From Actinomycetes bacterium (GTDB lineage: Bacteria > Actinomycetota > Acidimicrobiia > IMCC26256 > Chersky-534), in contig JAODBH010000078.1 of the NCBI GenBank assembly GCA_025463865.1, forward strand, positions 1 through 57,626: a stretch of 57,626 bases of DNA, in the 5' to 3' direction. Position numbers and translations under genes: made by a program. How positions within the stretch are numbered: position 1 is the stretch's first letter; every line of letters begins with the position of its first letter. The notes beneath the pieces are model-generated. The model searched no databases. It saw only the letters and a program-made list of their open reading frames with translations, and was not told the origin of the DNA. Of this stretch, positions 25,458 through 36,370 are shown one piece after another.

Positions 25458-26429
25458 GTGGCGGGTGGGCAGGAGCGAGTCCTGCGGCGACGGATCAAGA
25501 GCATCCAGAGCACCAAGAAGATCACCCGCGCGATGGAGCTCATCGCCGGGAGCCGGATCATCAAGGCCCAGGCGCGTGTGCACGCCGCGGTCCCGTACTC
25601 CGACGCGATCACCGAAGCGGTCCGCGACCTCGCCGCCGCGGGCGCCGGCATCGACAGCCCGTTGCTGACTCCCCGGCCGGAGATCAAGAAGGTGTGCCAC
25701 ATCGTCGTGACCGCCGACCGCGGTCTCTGTGGTGCCTACAACTCGTCGGTCATCCGCGCCGCCGAGGGCTCGATGCGTGAGCAGCAGGCACTCGGCCGCG
25801 ACTATTCGCTCGTGCTGCTCGGCCGCAAGGGCGAGGGCTACTTCCGCTACCGCAACTACCGCATCGACGAGGCGTTCACCGGCTTCAGCGAGCAGCCGAC
25901 CTACGAGGACGCGCGCCGCGTCGCCGCCGCGGTCACCCGTCGGTTCCTGTCCGGTGAGGTCGACCTGGTCGAGATCATCTACACCCGGTTCATCTCCGTG
26001 GGTTCGCAGGAGGTGGTGCTCCGGCCGATCATGCCGCTGGAGCAGGAGGTCGTCTCCGACGGCGACGCCCGCCCTGCACCGTCCGAAGCCGGCGCCGGTG
26101 CCTCCTACGAGTTCGAGCCGTCACCGGAGTCGATCCTCGACCGGCTCCTCCCGCGCTACGTCGAGGCCCGCATCTTCGCCGCGCTGCTCAACGCGTCGGC
26201 GTCGGAGCAGGCCGCGCGGCAACGGGCCATGAAGTCCGCCACCGACAACGCGGAGGACCTCATCACCCGCCTGGCCCGCATCATGAACCGTGCCCGCCAG
26301 GACTCGATCACCACCGAGATCATGGAGATCGTCAGCGGCGCGGAGTCCCTGCGCGGCGGCACCCACGACACCGATGTCCCCGACAAGCTGCTGGCGACGA
26401 CCAACAACGCCGGCACCACGCAAGGCTAG
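25458..26429 (+). CDS. atpG: F1F0 ATP synthase subunit gamma
   Basis: A 323-residue central shaft. The N-terminal helix RRRIKSIQSTKKITRAMELIA and the C-terminal helix SATDNAEDLITRLARIMNRA, which form the coiled coil inside F1, are intact. The protein is about 35 residues longer than the E. coli subunit, partly through an Asp/Ala/Pro-rich insert around residues 195-215 (SDGDARPAPSEAGAG). The GTG start follows a GGAG overlapping the atpA stop. Confidence 0.95.
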   Translation: MAGGQERVLRRRIKSIQSTKKITRAMELIAGSRIIKAQARVHAAVPYSDAITEAVRDLAAAGAGIDSPLLTPRPEIKKVCHIVVTADRGLCGAYNSSVIRAAEGSMREQQALGRDYSLVLLGRKGEGYFRYRNYRIDEAFTGFSEQPTYEDARRVAAAVTRRFLSGEVDLVEIIYTRFISVGSQEVVLRPIMPLEQEVVSDGDARPAPSEAGAGASYEFEPSPESILDRLLPRYVEARIFAALLNASASEQAARQRAMKSATDNAEDLITRLARIMNRARQDSITTEIMEIVSGAESLRGGTHDTDVPDKLLATTNNAGTTQG

Positions 26430-28282
<1,853 letters not shown>

Positions 28283-28302
28283 TCCCGAGGGACCTTCAGG
28301 GA

Positions 28303-28318
28303 GTCGCTATGGAGCGAC
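28303..28318. terminator. Hairpin at the end of the atp operon
   Basis: GTCGCT-ATGG-AGCGAC, a six-pair stem, lies 21 bases after the atpC stop and overlaps the last codons of the convergent gene. It could act on both transcripts. There is no T-run. Confidence 0.35.
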
Positions 28319-28603
28319 GGTGGTGACGACCGGTGCGGTCGTGCCCGGGGCGGCCTGGCACGGCGACGGCAGGTGGATCGCCTTCCCGGCGATCTTGCAC
28401 GTGCACGTCTTGGCGCAGTCGTCGAGCGAGCCGCGGTAGACGTAGGCGCCGATCGCCAGCCCCGCGAGGCAGGCGATGATCACCATGCGCAGGAACGCCT
28501 TGGGGATCGACACCGCAGCGAACAACGCCGCCAATCCGGCGATCGCGACGACCACCCAGGTCATCGCCTTCAGATTCTCGAGATCAACCCAGCTCGGCCA
28601 CAC
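28307..28603 (-). CDS. Small membrane protein with Cys-rich, Pro/Thr-rich tail
   Basis: A 98-residue protein of unknown function. After a short N-terminus (VWPSWVDLENLKA) come two hydrophobic helices, VVVAIAGLAALFAAVSI and MVIIACLAGLAIGAYVY, then a tail with four clustered or nearby cysteines (DCAKTCTCKIAG, SPCQ) and TTAPVVTT. The GTG at 28603 is chosen because TAAGTT on the minus strand (28612-28617) ends 8 bases before it, the leaderless layout seen elsewhere here. An ATG at 28564 would give 85 residues and start at the first helix. The cysteine tail could bind metal or form disulfides; that is inference. Confidence 0.65.
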   Translation of the reverse strand: MWPSWVDLENLKAMTWVVVAIAGLAALFAAVSIPKAFLRMVIIACLAGLAIGAYVYRGSLDDCAKTCTCKIAGKAIHLPSPCQAAPGTTAPVVTTVAP

Positions 28604-28689
28604 GGAGCGAGAACTTACCGACGCGATCGCGCCAAGACGCGGATGCTCGGCCTCCGTCGTTGCGCGCGCGATGGCCCGGGGCGAGCGGC

Positions 28690-29688
28690 TCAGTCGTAGC
28701 TGACGGCGCTGTAGCGCATCAGCTTCTGCCACTGGTGGGTGGCGTCGATCTTGCGGATCGTGCCCGTCTTGGCCCGCATGACGAGGGTCTGCGTGTAGGC
28801 GCCGGTGCCCCAGTAGCGGACGCCCTTGAGCAGCTCGCCCTCGGTGATGCCGCTGGCGGAGAAGAAGACGTCCTCGCCGCTCACGAGGTCGTTGGTGGAC
28901 AGCACGCGGTCGAGGTCGTAGCCAGCGTCGAGCGCGGCGTTGCGCTCCTCGTCGTTGCGCGGGTAGAGGCGGCCCTGGATCTCGCCACCGAGGCACTTGA
29001 GCGCGCACGCGGCGATGACGCCCTCGGGCGTGCCGCCGATGCCGATGAGCATGTTGACGCCGCTCTCCGGCCACGCGCACGCGATGGCGCCGGCGACGTC
29101 ACCGTCCTGGATGAGCCGGATCCGGGCGCCGGCCTCGCGGACCTCGTCGATGATGCCGGTGTGACGCTCGCGGTCGAGGATCATCACGGTGACGTCCTCG
29201 ACGTCCTCACCGAGGGCCTTGGCCACCTTCTGGATGTTGTCCTCGATCGGCGCGTTGATGTCGATCACACCCGCGGCCTCGGGGCCGGTGGCGATCTTCT
29301 CCATGTAGACGCATGGGCCCGGGTCGAACATCGTGCCCCGCTCGGAGACGCCGATGACCGAGACCGCGCCCGGACGGCCGAGGGAGGTGAGGGTGGTGCC
29401 GTCGATCGGGTCGACTGCGATGTCGCACGGCGGGCCGCCGCTGCCGGTGCCGATCTCCTCGCCGTTGTAGAGCATCGGCGCTTCGTCCTTCTCGCCCTCG
29501 CCGATGATCACGACGCCTTCCATCGACACGGTGTTGAGCACCAGCCGCATCGCGTCGACCGCGGCCTGGTCGGCCGCCATCTTGTCGCCGCGGCCCACCC
29601 AGCGGCCGGCCGCGAGAGCGGCGGCCTCGGTGACGCGGGCGAGCTCCATGGCGAGGTTGCGATCCGGTGCTTGCGGCTCGTGTTCCAT
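28690..29688 (-). CDS. glpX: Class II fructose-1,6-bisphosphatase (GlpX)
   Basis: A 332-residue lithium-sensitive phosphatase of gluconeogenesis that converts fructose 1,6-bisphosphate to fructose 6-phosphate. The metal and catalytic motif [19 protein letters not shown] is intact, as are [11 protein letters not shown] and GIGGTPEGV. The ATG at 29688 has AGGAG just upstream; an in-frame extension to 30021 overlaps the divergent gene and is rejected. A TACACT on the minus strand (29751-29756) is a possible -10. This class is the main FBPase in actinobacteria. Confidence 0.95.
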   Translation of the reverse strand: MEHEPQAPDRNLAMELARVTEAAALAAGRWVGRGDKMAADQAAVDAMRLVLNTVSMEGVVIIGEGEKDEAPMLYNGEEIGTGSGGPPCDIAVDPIDGTTLTSLGRPGAVSVIGVSERGTMFDPGPCVYMEKIATGPEAAGVIDINAPIEDNIQKVAKALGEDVEDVTVMILDRERHTGIIDEVREAGARIRLIQDGDVAGAIACAWPESGVNMLIGIGGTPEGVIAACALKCLGGEIQGRLYPRNDEERNAALDAGYDLDRVLSTNDLVSGEDVFFSASGITEGELLKGVRYWGTGAYTQTLVMRAKTGTIRKIDATHQWQKLMRYSAVSYD

Positions 29689-29773
29689 CGGGCTCCTGCG
29701 TGATCCGGCACCGCCCGGCGGCGGGCGCCGTGGGCTCGTGAGTGCCGAGCAGTGTAGGACGGCACGGGTGCAG

Positions 29774-29808
29774 GTGCGATCGTTCCCCGGATCACGTGCG
29801 ATCATTCG
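29774..29808. promoter_or_regulatory. Direct repeat GTGCGATC(G/A)TTC between glpX and a methyltransferase
   Basis: Two 12-base copies, 29774-29785 and 29797-29808, are spaced 23 bases apart (about two helical turns) in the divergent gap. The second overlaps a weak -10-like GATCAT (29800-29805) that ends 7 bases before the methyltransferase ATG. This could be a regulator site. Confidence 0.3.
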
Positions 29809-29812
29809 GCCC

Positions 29813-30499
29813 ATGGCCGCAACCTCCGCCTCCAACGCCCAGCGCGACCACGCCACCGCGGCGGCAGAGGTGGCGATCTCGTCGCTCGATGCGTCCACGC
29901 TGGCCGTCGCCCGCCGCGTGAAGGGCTTCATGCCCGACGACGAGGGCCTGGCCCTGCACCGGGCGGGCCTCCTCGGGGCCGAGGTCGGGCCGTTGCTCGA
30001 GATCGGCACGTACTGCGGCAAATCGGCCGTCTACCTCGGCGCCGCGGCGCGGGCCGGGGGCTCGGTGCTCTTCACGGTCGACCACCACCGGGGCTCGGAG
30101 GAGAATCAGGCCGGTTGGGAGCACCACGACACCGAGCTGGTCGACGACCGCACCGGCCGCATGGACACGTTGCCGGTGTTCCGCCGTTCGATGGAGGACG
30201 CGGGCCTCGAGGACGTGGTGGTGGCGATCCTCGCGTCGTCGACGACGGTGGGCCGCTACTGGCGGACGCCGCTCGGGTTCCTGTTCATCGACGGCGGGCA
30301 CGCGGAGGACGTCGCGCTCGCCGACTACGAGTCCTGGGCCGGCCATGTCGCGCCCGGCGGCATCCTCGCGATCCACGACGTGTTCGAGGACCCCGCCGAC
30401 GGTGGACAGGCCCCCTTCCGGGTCTGGCAACGTGCCGTCGCCGACGGCTTCGTGCCGAAGGGGACGACAGGCAGCCTCCGCGTGTTGCGACACGCGTAG
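29813..30499 (+). CDS. Class I SAM-dependent methyltransferase (Methyltransf_24-like)
   Basis: A 228-residue protein with a Rossmann methyltransferase core. SAM-binding motif I is [16 protein letters not shown], and [17 protein letters not shown] is the acidic strand typical of the Methyltransf_24 group, whose members often act on sugars or secondary metabolites. The ATG at 29813 is followed directly by a helical N-terminus; upstream in-frame starts would run into the glpX leader. The gene converges with the toroid-protein gene (7 bases between stops). The substrate is unknown. Confidence 0.8.
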   Translation: MAATSASNAQRDHATAAAEVAISSLDASTLAVARRVKGFMPDDEGLALHRAGLLGAEVGPLLEIGTYCGKSAVYLGAAARAGGSVLFTVDHHRGSEENQAGWEHHDTELVDDRTGRMDTLPVFRRSMEDAGLEDVVVAILASSTTVGRYWRTPLGFLFIDGGHAEDVALADYESWAGHVAPGGILAIHDVFEDPADGGQAPFRVWQRAVADGFVPKGTTGSLRVLRHA

Positions 30500-30506
30500 G
30501 GCGTCC

Positions 30507-31607
30507 TCAGTCTTCCCGGCTGATATCGGCCGCGTTCTGCAGCAGGTCGGGGGAGAGGCCCGCGGGAAGGCCTTCCCCGCGGAAGAAGCCGTGGGTGAGA
30601 CCCGACCCGCCGAGCGCGTGGGCGGCGAGCACCACTGCGGCCGAGTTCCAGGTCGGCTGCTCCACGGGGAACAGCTCACCCGGCCGGGAGAAGTCGTTCT
30701 CGTCGAAGTTCGCGCCGGTCCAGTAGCCGCCGGACTCGGCCCGGAGGAACTGCACGTCGGTGAAGAGGCGCAGCGCGAGCTCGTGCTCGCGCAGGCCGTC
30801 GAGGGTGAGCACCAGCTCGCAGGTCTCGGCCGCGGTGATCCAGGGCTGGTCCGAGACGCAGCGCACGCCCCGGCCCTCGACCACGAAGGTCGACCATCCG
30901 TCGCGCAGCCGCTCGCGCCCGGGTTCGTCGCGCAGCGCGCCGCCGAGCACGGGGTAGTACCAGTCCATGGCCCAGCGGCTCTTGTCGAGGAACGCCGTGG
31001 GCCGGTGGCGGATCGAGTGGCCGAGGGAGCCCAGCGAGAGCTCCCAGTCGGGGCGTTCGTGGCCGAGGTGGTCGGCGAGCAGCACCGCGCACCGCAGGCT
31101 CGCGTGGATGCTCGACGAGCCCGTGAGCAGCGCCCCGTCGTCCGGGTCGTCGCCCCGCCACGCGATCGCTCCCTCCTCGGCCTGGAAGCCGAGGGCATAG
31201 TCGATCGCGCGTTCGACGACCGGCCAGAAGCGGGACACGAACGAGCGGTCACCGGTCGAGAGGTAGTGGTGGAGCACGCCGTTCGCGATGTAGCAGGTGA
31301 CGTTGGTGTCGCGGGTGGGGTCTTCGATCGCGTCGCCGAGGTAGTAGGCGTGCCATCCGCCGTCGGGGAGCTGGCGCTGCGCGAGCCACTTGTAGGCGCG
31401 GGCCGCGTCGTGGTGCCGGCCGCCCACGTCGAGGGCCATCGCGGCCTCGATCAGATTCCACGGGTCGGTGTGGCCGCCGGGGAACCACGGGATGTTGCCG
31501 TCGGCCAGCTGGACGTCACCGATCGCGTCGACGGTCGCCGCGACGTCGGCCGCGGAGAGGATCCCCCCGACGGACGGACACAGCTCCCGGCGGGCGCACT
31601 CACTCAT
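30507..31607 (-). CDS. Alpha/alpha-toroid protein (annotated 'prenyltransferase' in relatives)
   Basis: A 366-residue protein whose repeated helical pairs contain motifs such as QLPDGGWHAYY, GNIPWFPGGHTDPWNLIEAAMAL and ESGGYWTGANFDEND. The Q-x-x-D-G-x-W type repeat is seen in terpene-cyclase and prenyltransferase barrels and in six-hairpin glycosidases. I cannot assign a reaction. It is the last gene of an operon with a GT4 transferase and a methyltransferase, starting 8 bases inside the methyltransferase's end (ATG 31607; GTG 31613 is also possible). A role in making or trimming a glycolipid is inferred from that context. Confidence 0.65.
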   Translation of the reverse strand: MSECARRELCPSVGGILSAADVAATVDAIGDVQLADGNIPWFPGGHTDPWNLIEAAMALDVGGRHHDAARAYKWLAQRQLPDGGWHAYYLGDAIEDPTRDTNVTCYIANGVLHHYLSTGDRSFVSRFWPVVERAIDYALGFQAEEGAIAWRGDDPDDGALLTGSSSIHASLRCAVLLADHLGHERPDWELSLGSLGHSIRHRPTAFLDKSRWAMDWYYPVLGGALRDEPGRERLRDGWSTFVVEGRGVRCVSDQPWITAAETCELVLTLDGLREHELALRLFTDVQFLRAESGGYWTGANFDENDFSRPGELFPVEQPTWNSAAVVLAAHALGGSGLTHGFFRGEGLPAGLSPDLLQNAADISRED

Positions 31608-32349
31608 GGGCACCCGTGCGCGTCGCGGTGCGCGGCAACCGCGGCGCCTTCTCGACGTAGATGACGAGGCTCTTGCCGAGGACGGGACGCAGGCCCTTCT
31701 CGACCCAGCCGGCCCAGCGGGGCCGGTTCGTCAGCTCCCACACCAGGAAGCGGTGGTACGTGCGGGTCGGGAGGCGCTCCGGTCGGTCGACGCCGAGCGC
31801 GCAGCGGAGGAACCAGTAGGGGGAGTGGAGCGCATGCGCGTGGTGCGAGCCGCGCAGCAGCAGCCCGGCGGCGTCGAGCTTCTGCTCGAGCTCGTGCTGG
31901 TGGAAGATGCGCACGTGGCCGCCCGGGCGGTCGTGATACTCGTTGCTCAGTGCCCAGTTGACCCGCTCGGGCCAGCGGGTGGGGACGGTGACGGCCATGC
32001 GGCCACCGGGCTTGAGGATGCGGGTCAGCTCGGCGATCGCCCGGTCGACGTGACCGATGTGCTCGAGCACCTCGCTGGTGACGATGTGGTCGAAGGAGTC
32101 GTCGGGAAAGGGCAGTGCGAGCGCGTCGGCGTTGACGGTGCCGCCGTGGAACTCGTCGAGCTCGCCCGCGGCGAGCATGCCGCCGACGACCGCGCGCACG
32201 TCCTTGAGCTCGCCCTCGTCGTAGTCGAGCGCGACCACGGTGGCGCCGCGTCGGAGCGCTTCGAACGAGTGGCGGCCACCGCCGGCGCCCATGTCCAGGA
32301 TGCGATCCCCGGGTCGGAGGCGGAGGCGGTCGAAGTCGACGGTCAGCAT
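31600..32349 (-). CDS. Class I SAM-dependent methyltransferase in GT4 operon
   Basis: A 249-residue methyltransferase of the Methyltransf_11 type. Motif I is RILDMGAGGGRHSFEAL, then DYDEGELKDVRA, LPFPDDSFDHIVTSEVLEHI and LKPGGRMAVTVPTRWPE. The C-terminal 90 residues contain aromatic and basic patches (WFLRCALGVDRPERL). The ATG shares one base with the GT4 stop (TGATG), so translation is coupled. It probably methylates the product of the neighbouring glycosyltransferase. Confidence 0.83.
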   Translation of the reverse strand: MLTVDFDRLRLRPGDRILDMGAGGGRHSFEALRRGATVVALDYDEGELKDVRAVVGGMLAAGELDEFHGGTVNADALALPFPDDSFDHIVTSEVLEHIGHVDRAIAELTRILKPGGRMAVTVPTRWPERVNWALSNEYHDRPGGHVRIFHQHELEQKLDAAGLLLRGSHHAHALHSPYWFLRCALGVDRPERLPTRTYHRFLVWELTNRPRWAGWVEKGLRPVLGKSLVIYVEKAPRLPRTATRTGAHE

Positions 32350-33629
32350 CAGGCGGCCCCGGTGGGGGCGGCGGGGCTCTCGGCGAGGAGGGCGCGGTAC
32401 TGCTCGATGATTCCCTCGGCGCACCTGCGCCACGTGAAGCGGCTCAAAGCCCGGTCGCGCCCGGCTTCGCCCATCGTGCGGGCCGCGTCGGGGTCGGCGA
32501 GGACCGCCCGGATGGCGCCGGCGAGGGCTTCCGCGTCGTTGGGCTCGACCGTGCGGGCGGTGAGCCCGTCGGTGCCGACGACCTCGGGAAGCGCGCCGCC
32601 GGTGGTGGCCACGAGGGGCACAGCACACGCCATGGCCTCGATGGCCGGGAGCGAGAAGCCCTCGTAGAGGGAAGGGACGACCGCGACCTGCGCTTCGGCG
32701 TAGAGCTCGACGATGCGCTCGGTGGTGACGCCGCTGACCCATTCGACGGCGCCGGTGAGCCCGAGCCGCTCGATGAGCGCGGGGATCTTGCTCTTGTCCC
32801 GGGGCTTGCCGATGACCACGAGGTGCGCGTCCTCGTTGTCGGTGCGCACCTTGGCGAGTGCCTCGAGCAGCGGAGCCAGACCCTTCATCGGGACGTCGGC
32901 GCTCGCCGTGGTCATGAGGCGGCCGGGCACGCGTGCGATGTGCGGCATGGGCCGGAAGATCTCCGGATCGACGCCGACCGGAACGATGTGGAGCTGCTCG
33001 CTGCGCACACCCATCTGGGCGACGATGTCGCGCTTCGAGCTCTCGGACACGGTGATGATGCGCGGCAGCGCGCGGGCAACGTCCATCTGCATGTCGAGGA
33101 AGCCGTACCAGCGCTTGAGCGTGAAGCGGCGCCACGGGTTGGTGGCGTGCTGCAGGTCGAGGTCGCGGTCGACGGTGATGGGGTGGTGCAGCGTGCCGAG
33201 GATCGGCCAGCCGTCGGCCATCGCGCCGAGGAGGCCGGTGCCGAGACACTGGTTGTCGTGGACGACGTCGAAGTCGCCCCGGCGCTTCGAGAGCAGCTTC
33301 CGGACCCGTTCGCTGAACGTGTAGGGCTCGGGGAATCCCGCGCCGCACATGATCGCGAACTCCTTGACGTCGGTGAGGCTGCGGAACTCCCAGGGCCACG
33401 GCACCCGGAACGGGTTCGACGAGCGGTAGAGGTCGAGGCTCGGCACCTTCACGAGCTCCACGCCGTCGTCGAGCAGGGGCCACGGCTGGCCGGCGAAGAC
33501 CTCGACGTGGTGCCCGAGATCACGCAGCTCGCGGGCCACGTACCTCGTGTAGACCCCCTGTCCACCACAGTGCGGGTTGCCGCGGTAGACCAACCAGGCG
33601 ATGCGGAGAGGTCGCTCGGAGGTCGGCAT
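32349..33629 (-). CDS. GT4 family glycosyltransferase
   Basis: A 426-residue GT-B retaining transferase. The N-terminal acceptor domain starts LRIAWLVYRGNPHCGGQGVY. The C-terminal nucleotide-sugar domain has the EGFSLPAIEAMACAVP E-x7-E motif and the VVIGKPRDKSKI strand. The ATG at 33629 gives a normal start; an in-frame start at 33704 would add 25 residues across the divergent promoter. First gene of a three-gene operon (GT4, methyltransferase, toroid protein). Donor and acceptor are unknown; phospholipid-inositol mannosyltransferases are relatives. Confidence 0.87.
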   Translation of the reverse strand: MPTSERPLRIAWLVYRGNPHCGGQGVYTRYVARELRDLGHHVEVFAGQPWPLLDDGVELVKVPSLDLYRSSNPFRVPWPWEFRSLTDVKEFAIMCGAGFPEPYTFSERVRKLLSKRRGDFDVVHDNQCLGTGLLGAMADGWPILGTLHHPITVDRDLDLQHATNPWRRFTLKRWYGFLDMQMDVARALPRIITVSESSKRDIVAQMGVRSEQLHIVPVGVDPEIFRPMPHIARVPGRLMTTASADVPMKGLAPLLEALAKVRTDNEDAHLVVIGKPRDKSKIPALIERLGLTGAVEWVSGVTTERIVELYAEAQVAVVPSLYEGFSLPAIEAMACAVPLVATTGGALPEVVGTDGLTARTVEPNDAEALAGAIRAVLADPDAARTMGEAGRDRALSRFTWRRCAEGIIEQYRALLAESPAAPTGAA

Positions 33630-33716
33630 AGCCGACAAGCCTCGCCGCGCCCGCCATTCTGGGCAAACTCGGCCCCCTGACCTGCACCGGAGCACGAAAT
33701 GCACGAACTCGTAGGT

Positions 33717-33734
33717 GGAACCGGTTCCGGTTCC
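33717..33734. promoter_or_regulatory. Palindrome plus extra half-site between GT4 and S9 peptidase
   Basis: GGAACCGGTTCC (33717-33728) is a perfect 12-base palindrome, and a further GGTTCC follows (33729-33734), giving three half-sites in a row. It lies in the 137-base divergent gap and could be an operator. No regulator gene is adjacent. Confidence 0.35.
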
Positions 33735-33766
33735 CCGCCGGTAGCCGCCGCCGGGCGACGTTCCTG

Positions 33767-35692
33767 ATGGACACGAGTGGTGGGGGAGCGGTCACCGCGG
33801 CGATGGTGGCGCGCGCCCGTTCGCTCGCCGACCCGCAGTGGTCGCCGTCGGGCGACCGGCTCGCGTGGAACGAGTCGTTCGGGGGCCGTACCGACGTCCT
33901 GGTCGCGCCGGCCGACGGCTCCGACCTGCCGCTCGTCGTCTCGAGCGCGATCCGCCCGGGCGGCGTCCATCCGTCGGGCGGCGGCGTGTACGCCTGGGCC
34001 GGCGACGACGCGCTCGTGGTCGCCACACGCGGTGACGGGCTCGCGGTGCTCCCCGCGCGCGGTGGACCACCCGTGGCGACGGTGGCCGGGGGCGGTCCCG
34101 CGTTCGCGCCTGCGGTCTCGCCCGACGGACGCTTCGTGGCCTACGTGCGCGACACGGGTTCGGAGTGCCCGGTGATGGTCGCGGCGATCGACGCGTCGAC
34201 CGCGCCGGTGCGGATCAGCGAGGCCAGTGACTTCGCGTGGGACCCGGTGTGGCGGCCCGATGGGCGCGCGGTCACGTGGTTCGAGTGGGATCTGCCCGCG
34301 ATGCCGTGGACCGCTTCGCGGATCGCGTCCCGTGCGTTCCGTGCGGTCGACGGCGCCCCGCCCGAGCTCGGACCGGTCGAGGTGCTCGCCGGCGGTCCTG
34401 CGGTCGGCGTCGCGCAACCCCGCTACTCGCCCGACGGCACGTGGCTGGCCTACGTGAGTGACGCCGGTGGGTGGGCCAACGTCTGGATCGCGCGTCCCGA
34501 CGGCGCCGACGCGCGTCCGCTGCTACCGGAGCCATTCGAGCAGTCGCGGCCGCCGTGGGGGCCGAGGGTGCGCTCGTTCGCGTGGTCACCCGACTCGGCC
34601 CGCGTCGCGTTGGTCCGCAACGAGGGCGGATTCGGTCGGCTCGTCAGCGTTGCGGTCGCCGACGGCTCCGGGCGCGACGAGGCCCGGGCCTGGCACGTCG
34701 GTCCCGACTGGGGCCCGGCCGGGATCGCCGCGATCCGGTTCGGGGCCCGCACGGTCCCGCAGGTGACGGTCCGGTCGCCCGCGGGCGGGGCGCGTACTGT
34801 CCTGGCCCGGGGCACGCCGGGCGGGTTCGAGACCGAGAGCCGCGGCGAGCCCGAGGCGGTGACGTGGAGCCGCGACGGCGTTCCGGTCCACGGGCTGGTC
34901 TGGAGCCCGAGAGCCGCGGCCGGGGTGCCGGACGATGCGGGCGCCCCGCGGGCGCCCGCCCCGATGCTCGTGCTCCTGCACGGCGGGCCGACCGACCAGG
35001 CCCTCGTCGACTGGCAGGCGCGCCGCGCCTTCTTCCTCGACCGCGGGTGGGTCGTCTTCACGCCCAACGCGCGCGGCTCGACCGGCTACGGGCGCGAGTA
35101 CCGCGACGCGATGAACGGCGGGTGGGGGGAGGTCGACGTCGACGACGTCGCCGCAGGGATCGACGCGATGGTGACGCGCGGCGTCGCCGATCCGGCGCGC
35201 GTCGCGGTCATGGGCGGCAGTGCCGGTGGCTACTCCGCGCTGATGCTCTGCGTCCGCCACCCGCAGTTGCTCCGCGCCGCGGTGAGCCTCTACGGCGTCA
35301 CCGACCTCCTCGGGCTCGCCGCCGGCACGTGGCGATTCGAGTCGCGCTATCTCGACCTGCTCGTCGGCCCACTCCCGCAGGAGGCCGAGCGCTACCGCGC
35401 CCGGTCCCCGATCAACCGGGCCGCGGAGATCCGCACCCCGCTGTTGTTGCTCCAGGGCGACGCGGACGAAGTCGTACCGCTCGCGCAGACCCGCGCGCTG
35501 GTCGACGCGCTGGAGCAGGCCGCGGTTCCCGTCGAGCACCACGTCTACGAGAGTGAGGGCCACGGCTGGTCGCGGCCCGAGACCGTGATCGACGAGCTCG
35601 ACCGGGTCGAGGACTTCCTCGCCCGTCACGTGCTCGGCCGCGCCACCTCGGTGGCCGATACGACGACTGCGGAGGATGCTCAGGATGCCTGA
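33767..35692 (+). CDS. S9-family prolyl oligopeptidase-like serine peptidase
   Basis: A 641-residue two-domain hydrolase. The first 370 residues form a beta-propeller with repeated strands such as DPQWSPSGDRLAW and QPRYSPDGTWLAYVSD. The C-terminal alpha/beta hydrolase has the nucleophile S485 in GGSAGGYSA, the acid in QGDADEVVP and the base in ESEGHGWSRPE. The acylaminoacyl-peptidase group is the best fit: cleavage of short or N-blocked peptides, in the cytoplasm since no signal peptide is seen. The ATG at 33767 lacks a clear Shine-Dalgarno. Its end overlaps the next hydrolase gene. Confidence 0.87.
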   Translation: MDTSGGGAVTAAMVARARSLADPQWSPSGDRLAWNESFGGRTDVLVAPADGSDLPLVVSSAIRPGGVHPSGGGVYAWAGDDALVVATRGDGLAVLPARGGPPVATVAGGGPAFAPAVSPDGRFVAYVRDTGSECPVMVAAIDASTAPVRISEASDFAWDPVWRPDGRAVTWFEWDLPAMPWTASRIASRAFRAVDGAPPELGPVEVLAGGPAVGVAQPRYSPDGTWLAYVSDAGGWANVWIARPDGADARPLLPEPFEQSRPPWGPRVRSFAWSPDSARVALVRNEGGFGRLVSVAVADGSGRDEARAWHVGPDWGPAGIAAIRFGARTVPQVTVRSPAGGARTVLARGTPGGFETESRGEPEAVTWSRDGVPVHGLVWSPRAAAGVPDDAGAPRAPAPMLVLLHGGPTDQALVDWQARRAFFLDRGWVVFTPNARGSTGYGREYRDAMNGGWGEVDVDDVAAGIDAMVTRGVADPARVAVMGGSAGGYSALMLCVRHPQLLRAAVSLYGVTDLLGLAAGTWRFESRYLDLLVGPLPQEAERYRARSPINRAAEIRTPLLLLQGDADEVVPLAQTRALVDALEQAAVPVEHHVYESEGHGWSRPETVIDELDRVEDFLARHVLGRATSVADTTTAEDAQDA

Positions 35693-36356
35693 CGAGAAGC
35701 TCGTCACCGACTACGAGCTCGAAGGGCCCGAGCGCGGCGCCGACCGGGCCGTGCTGCTCGCGCACGGCGCGGGCGCCGACATGCACGCGGCGACACTGAC
35801 CACGGTCTCGGCCGCGCTCGCCGCGGCGGGCGTGCCGGCATTGCGCTTCAACTTCCGGTACCGGAGCGCGGGTCGCAACGCGCCCGACCGCGCGCCCGTC
35901 CTGCTCGCCGCGGTTCGCGAAGCCGCGGCCGAGCTCGCGCGGCGCACCAAGCTCGATCCCGACCGGCTCGTGCTGGGAGGCCGGTCGATGGGCGGCCGGA
36001 TGGCGTCGATCGCGGTGGCCGACGTCGACGACCCGCTGCCGGCGCTCGGGCTCGTGTTGCTGGGCTATCCGCTGCATCCCGCGGGCAAGCCCGACAACCT
36101 GCGGACCGAGCACTTCCCCCGCATGCGGGTCCCGTCGCTGTTCGTGAGCGGCACGCGCGATTCGCTCGCTCCACGCGACTCGCTGCTTCGCGAGATCCCG
36201 CAGATCCCCGGCCCGGTGACCGTGCACTGGCTCGAGTCGGCCGACCACGGCTTCAAGCCGTTGAAGGTGTCAGGGCTCACGCAGGCGGACGTGCTGGTCG
36301 ACGCGGCGGCGGCCGTCGTCGACTTCGTCGGCGCGCTTCCGGGCCCGAGCCGCTAG
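35685..36356 (+). CDS. Alpha/beta hydrolase, TEX30/KANSL3-like
   Basis: A 223-residue single-domain hydrolase of the dienelactone-hydrolase superfamily. The N-terminal LLAHGAGADMHA is the oxyanion region, GGRSMGGRMAS carries the nucleophilic Ser, and LESADHGFKP carries the His. The ATG at 35685 has GGAGG nine bases upstream; an ATG at 35676 directly abuts that site. It overlaps the S9 peptidase by 8 bases. The substrate is unknown. Confidence 0.8.
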   Translation: MPDEKLVTDYELEGPERGADRAVLLAHGAGADMHAATLTTVSAALAAAGVPALRFNFRYRSAGRNAPDRAPVLLAAVREAAAELARRTKLDPDRLVLGGRSMGGRMASIAVADVDDPLPALGLVLLGYPLHPAGKPDNLRTEHFPRMRVPSLFVSGTRDSLAPRDSLLREIPQIPGPVTVHWLESADHGFKPLKVSGLTQADVLVDAAAAVVDFVGALPGPSR

Positions 36357-36370
36357 TCGCACGGGTTCGC

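Noticed and set aside
32823..33680. Plus-strand open frame opposite the GT4 gene
   Set aside because: It has no recognisable domain and the GT4 gene is well supported.
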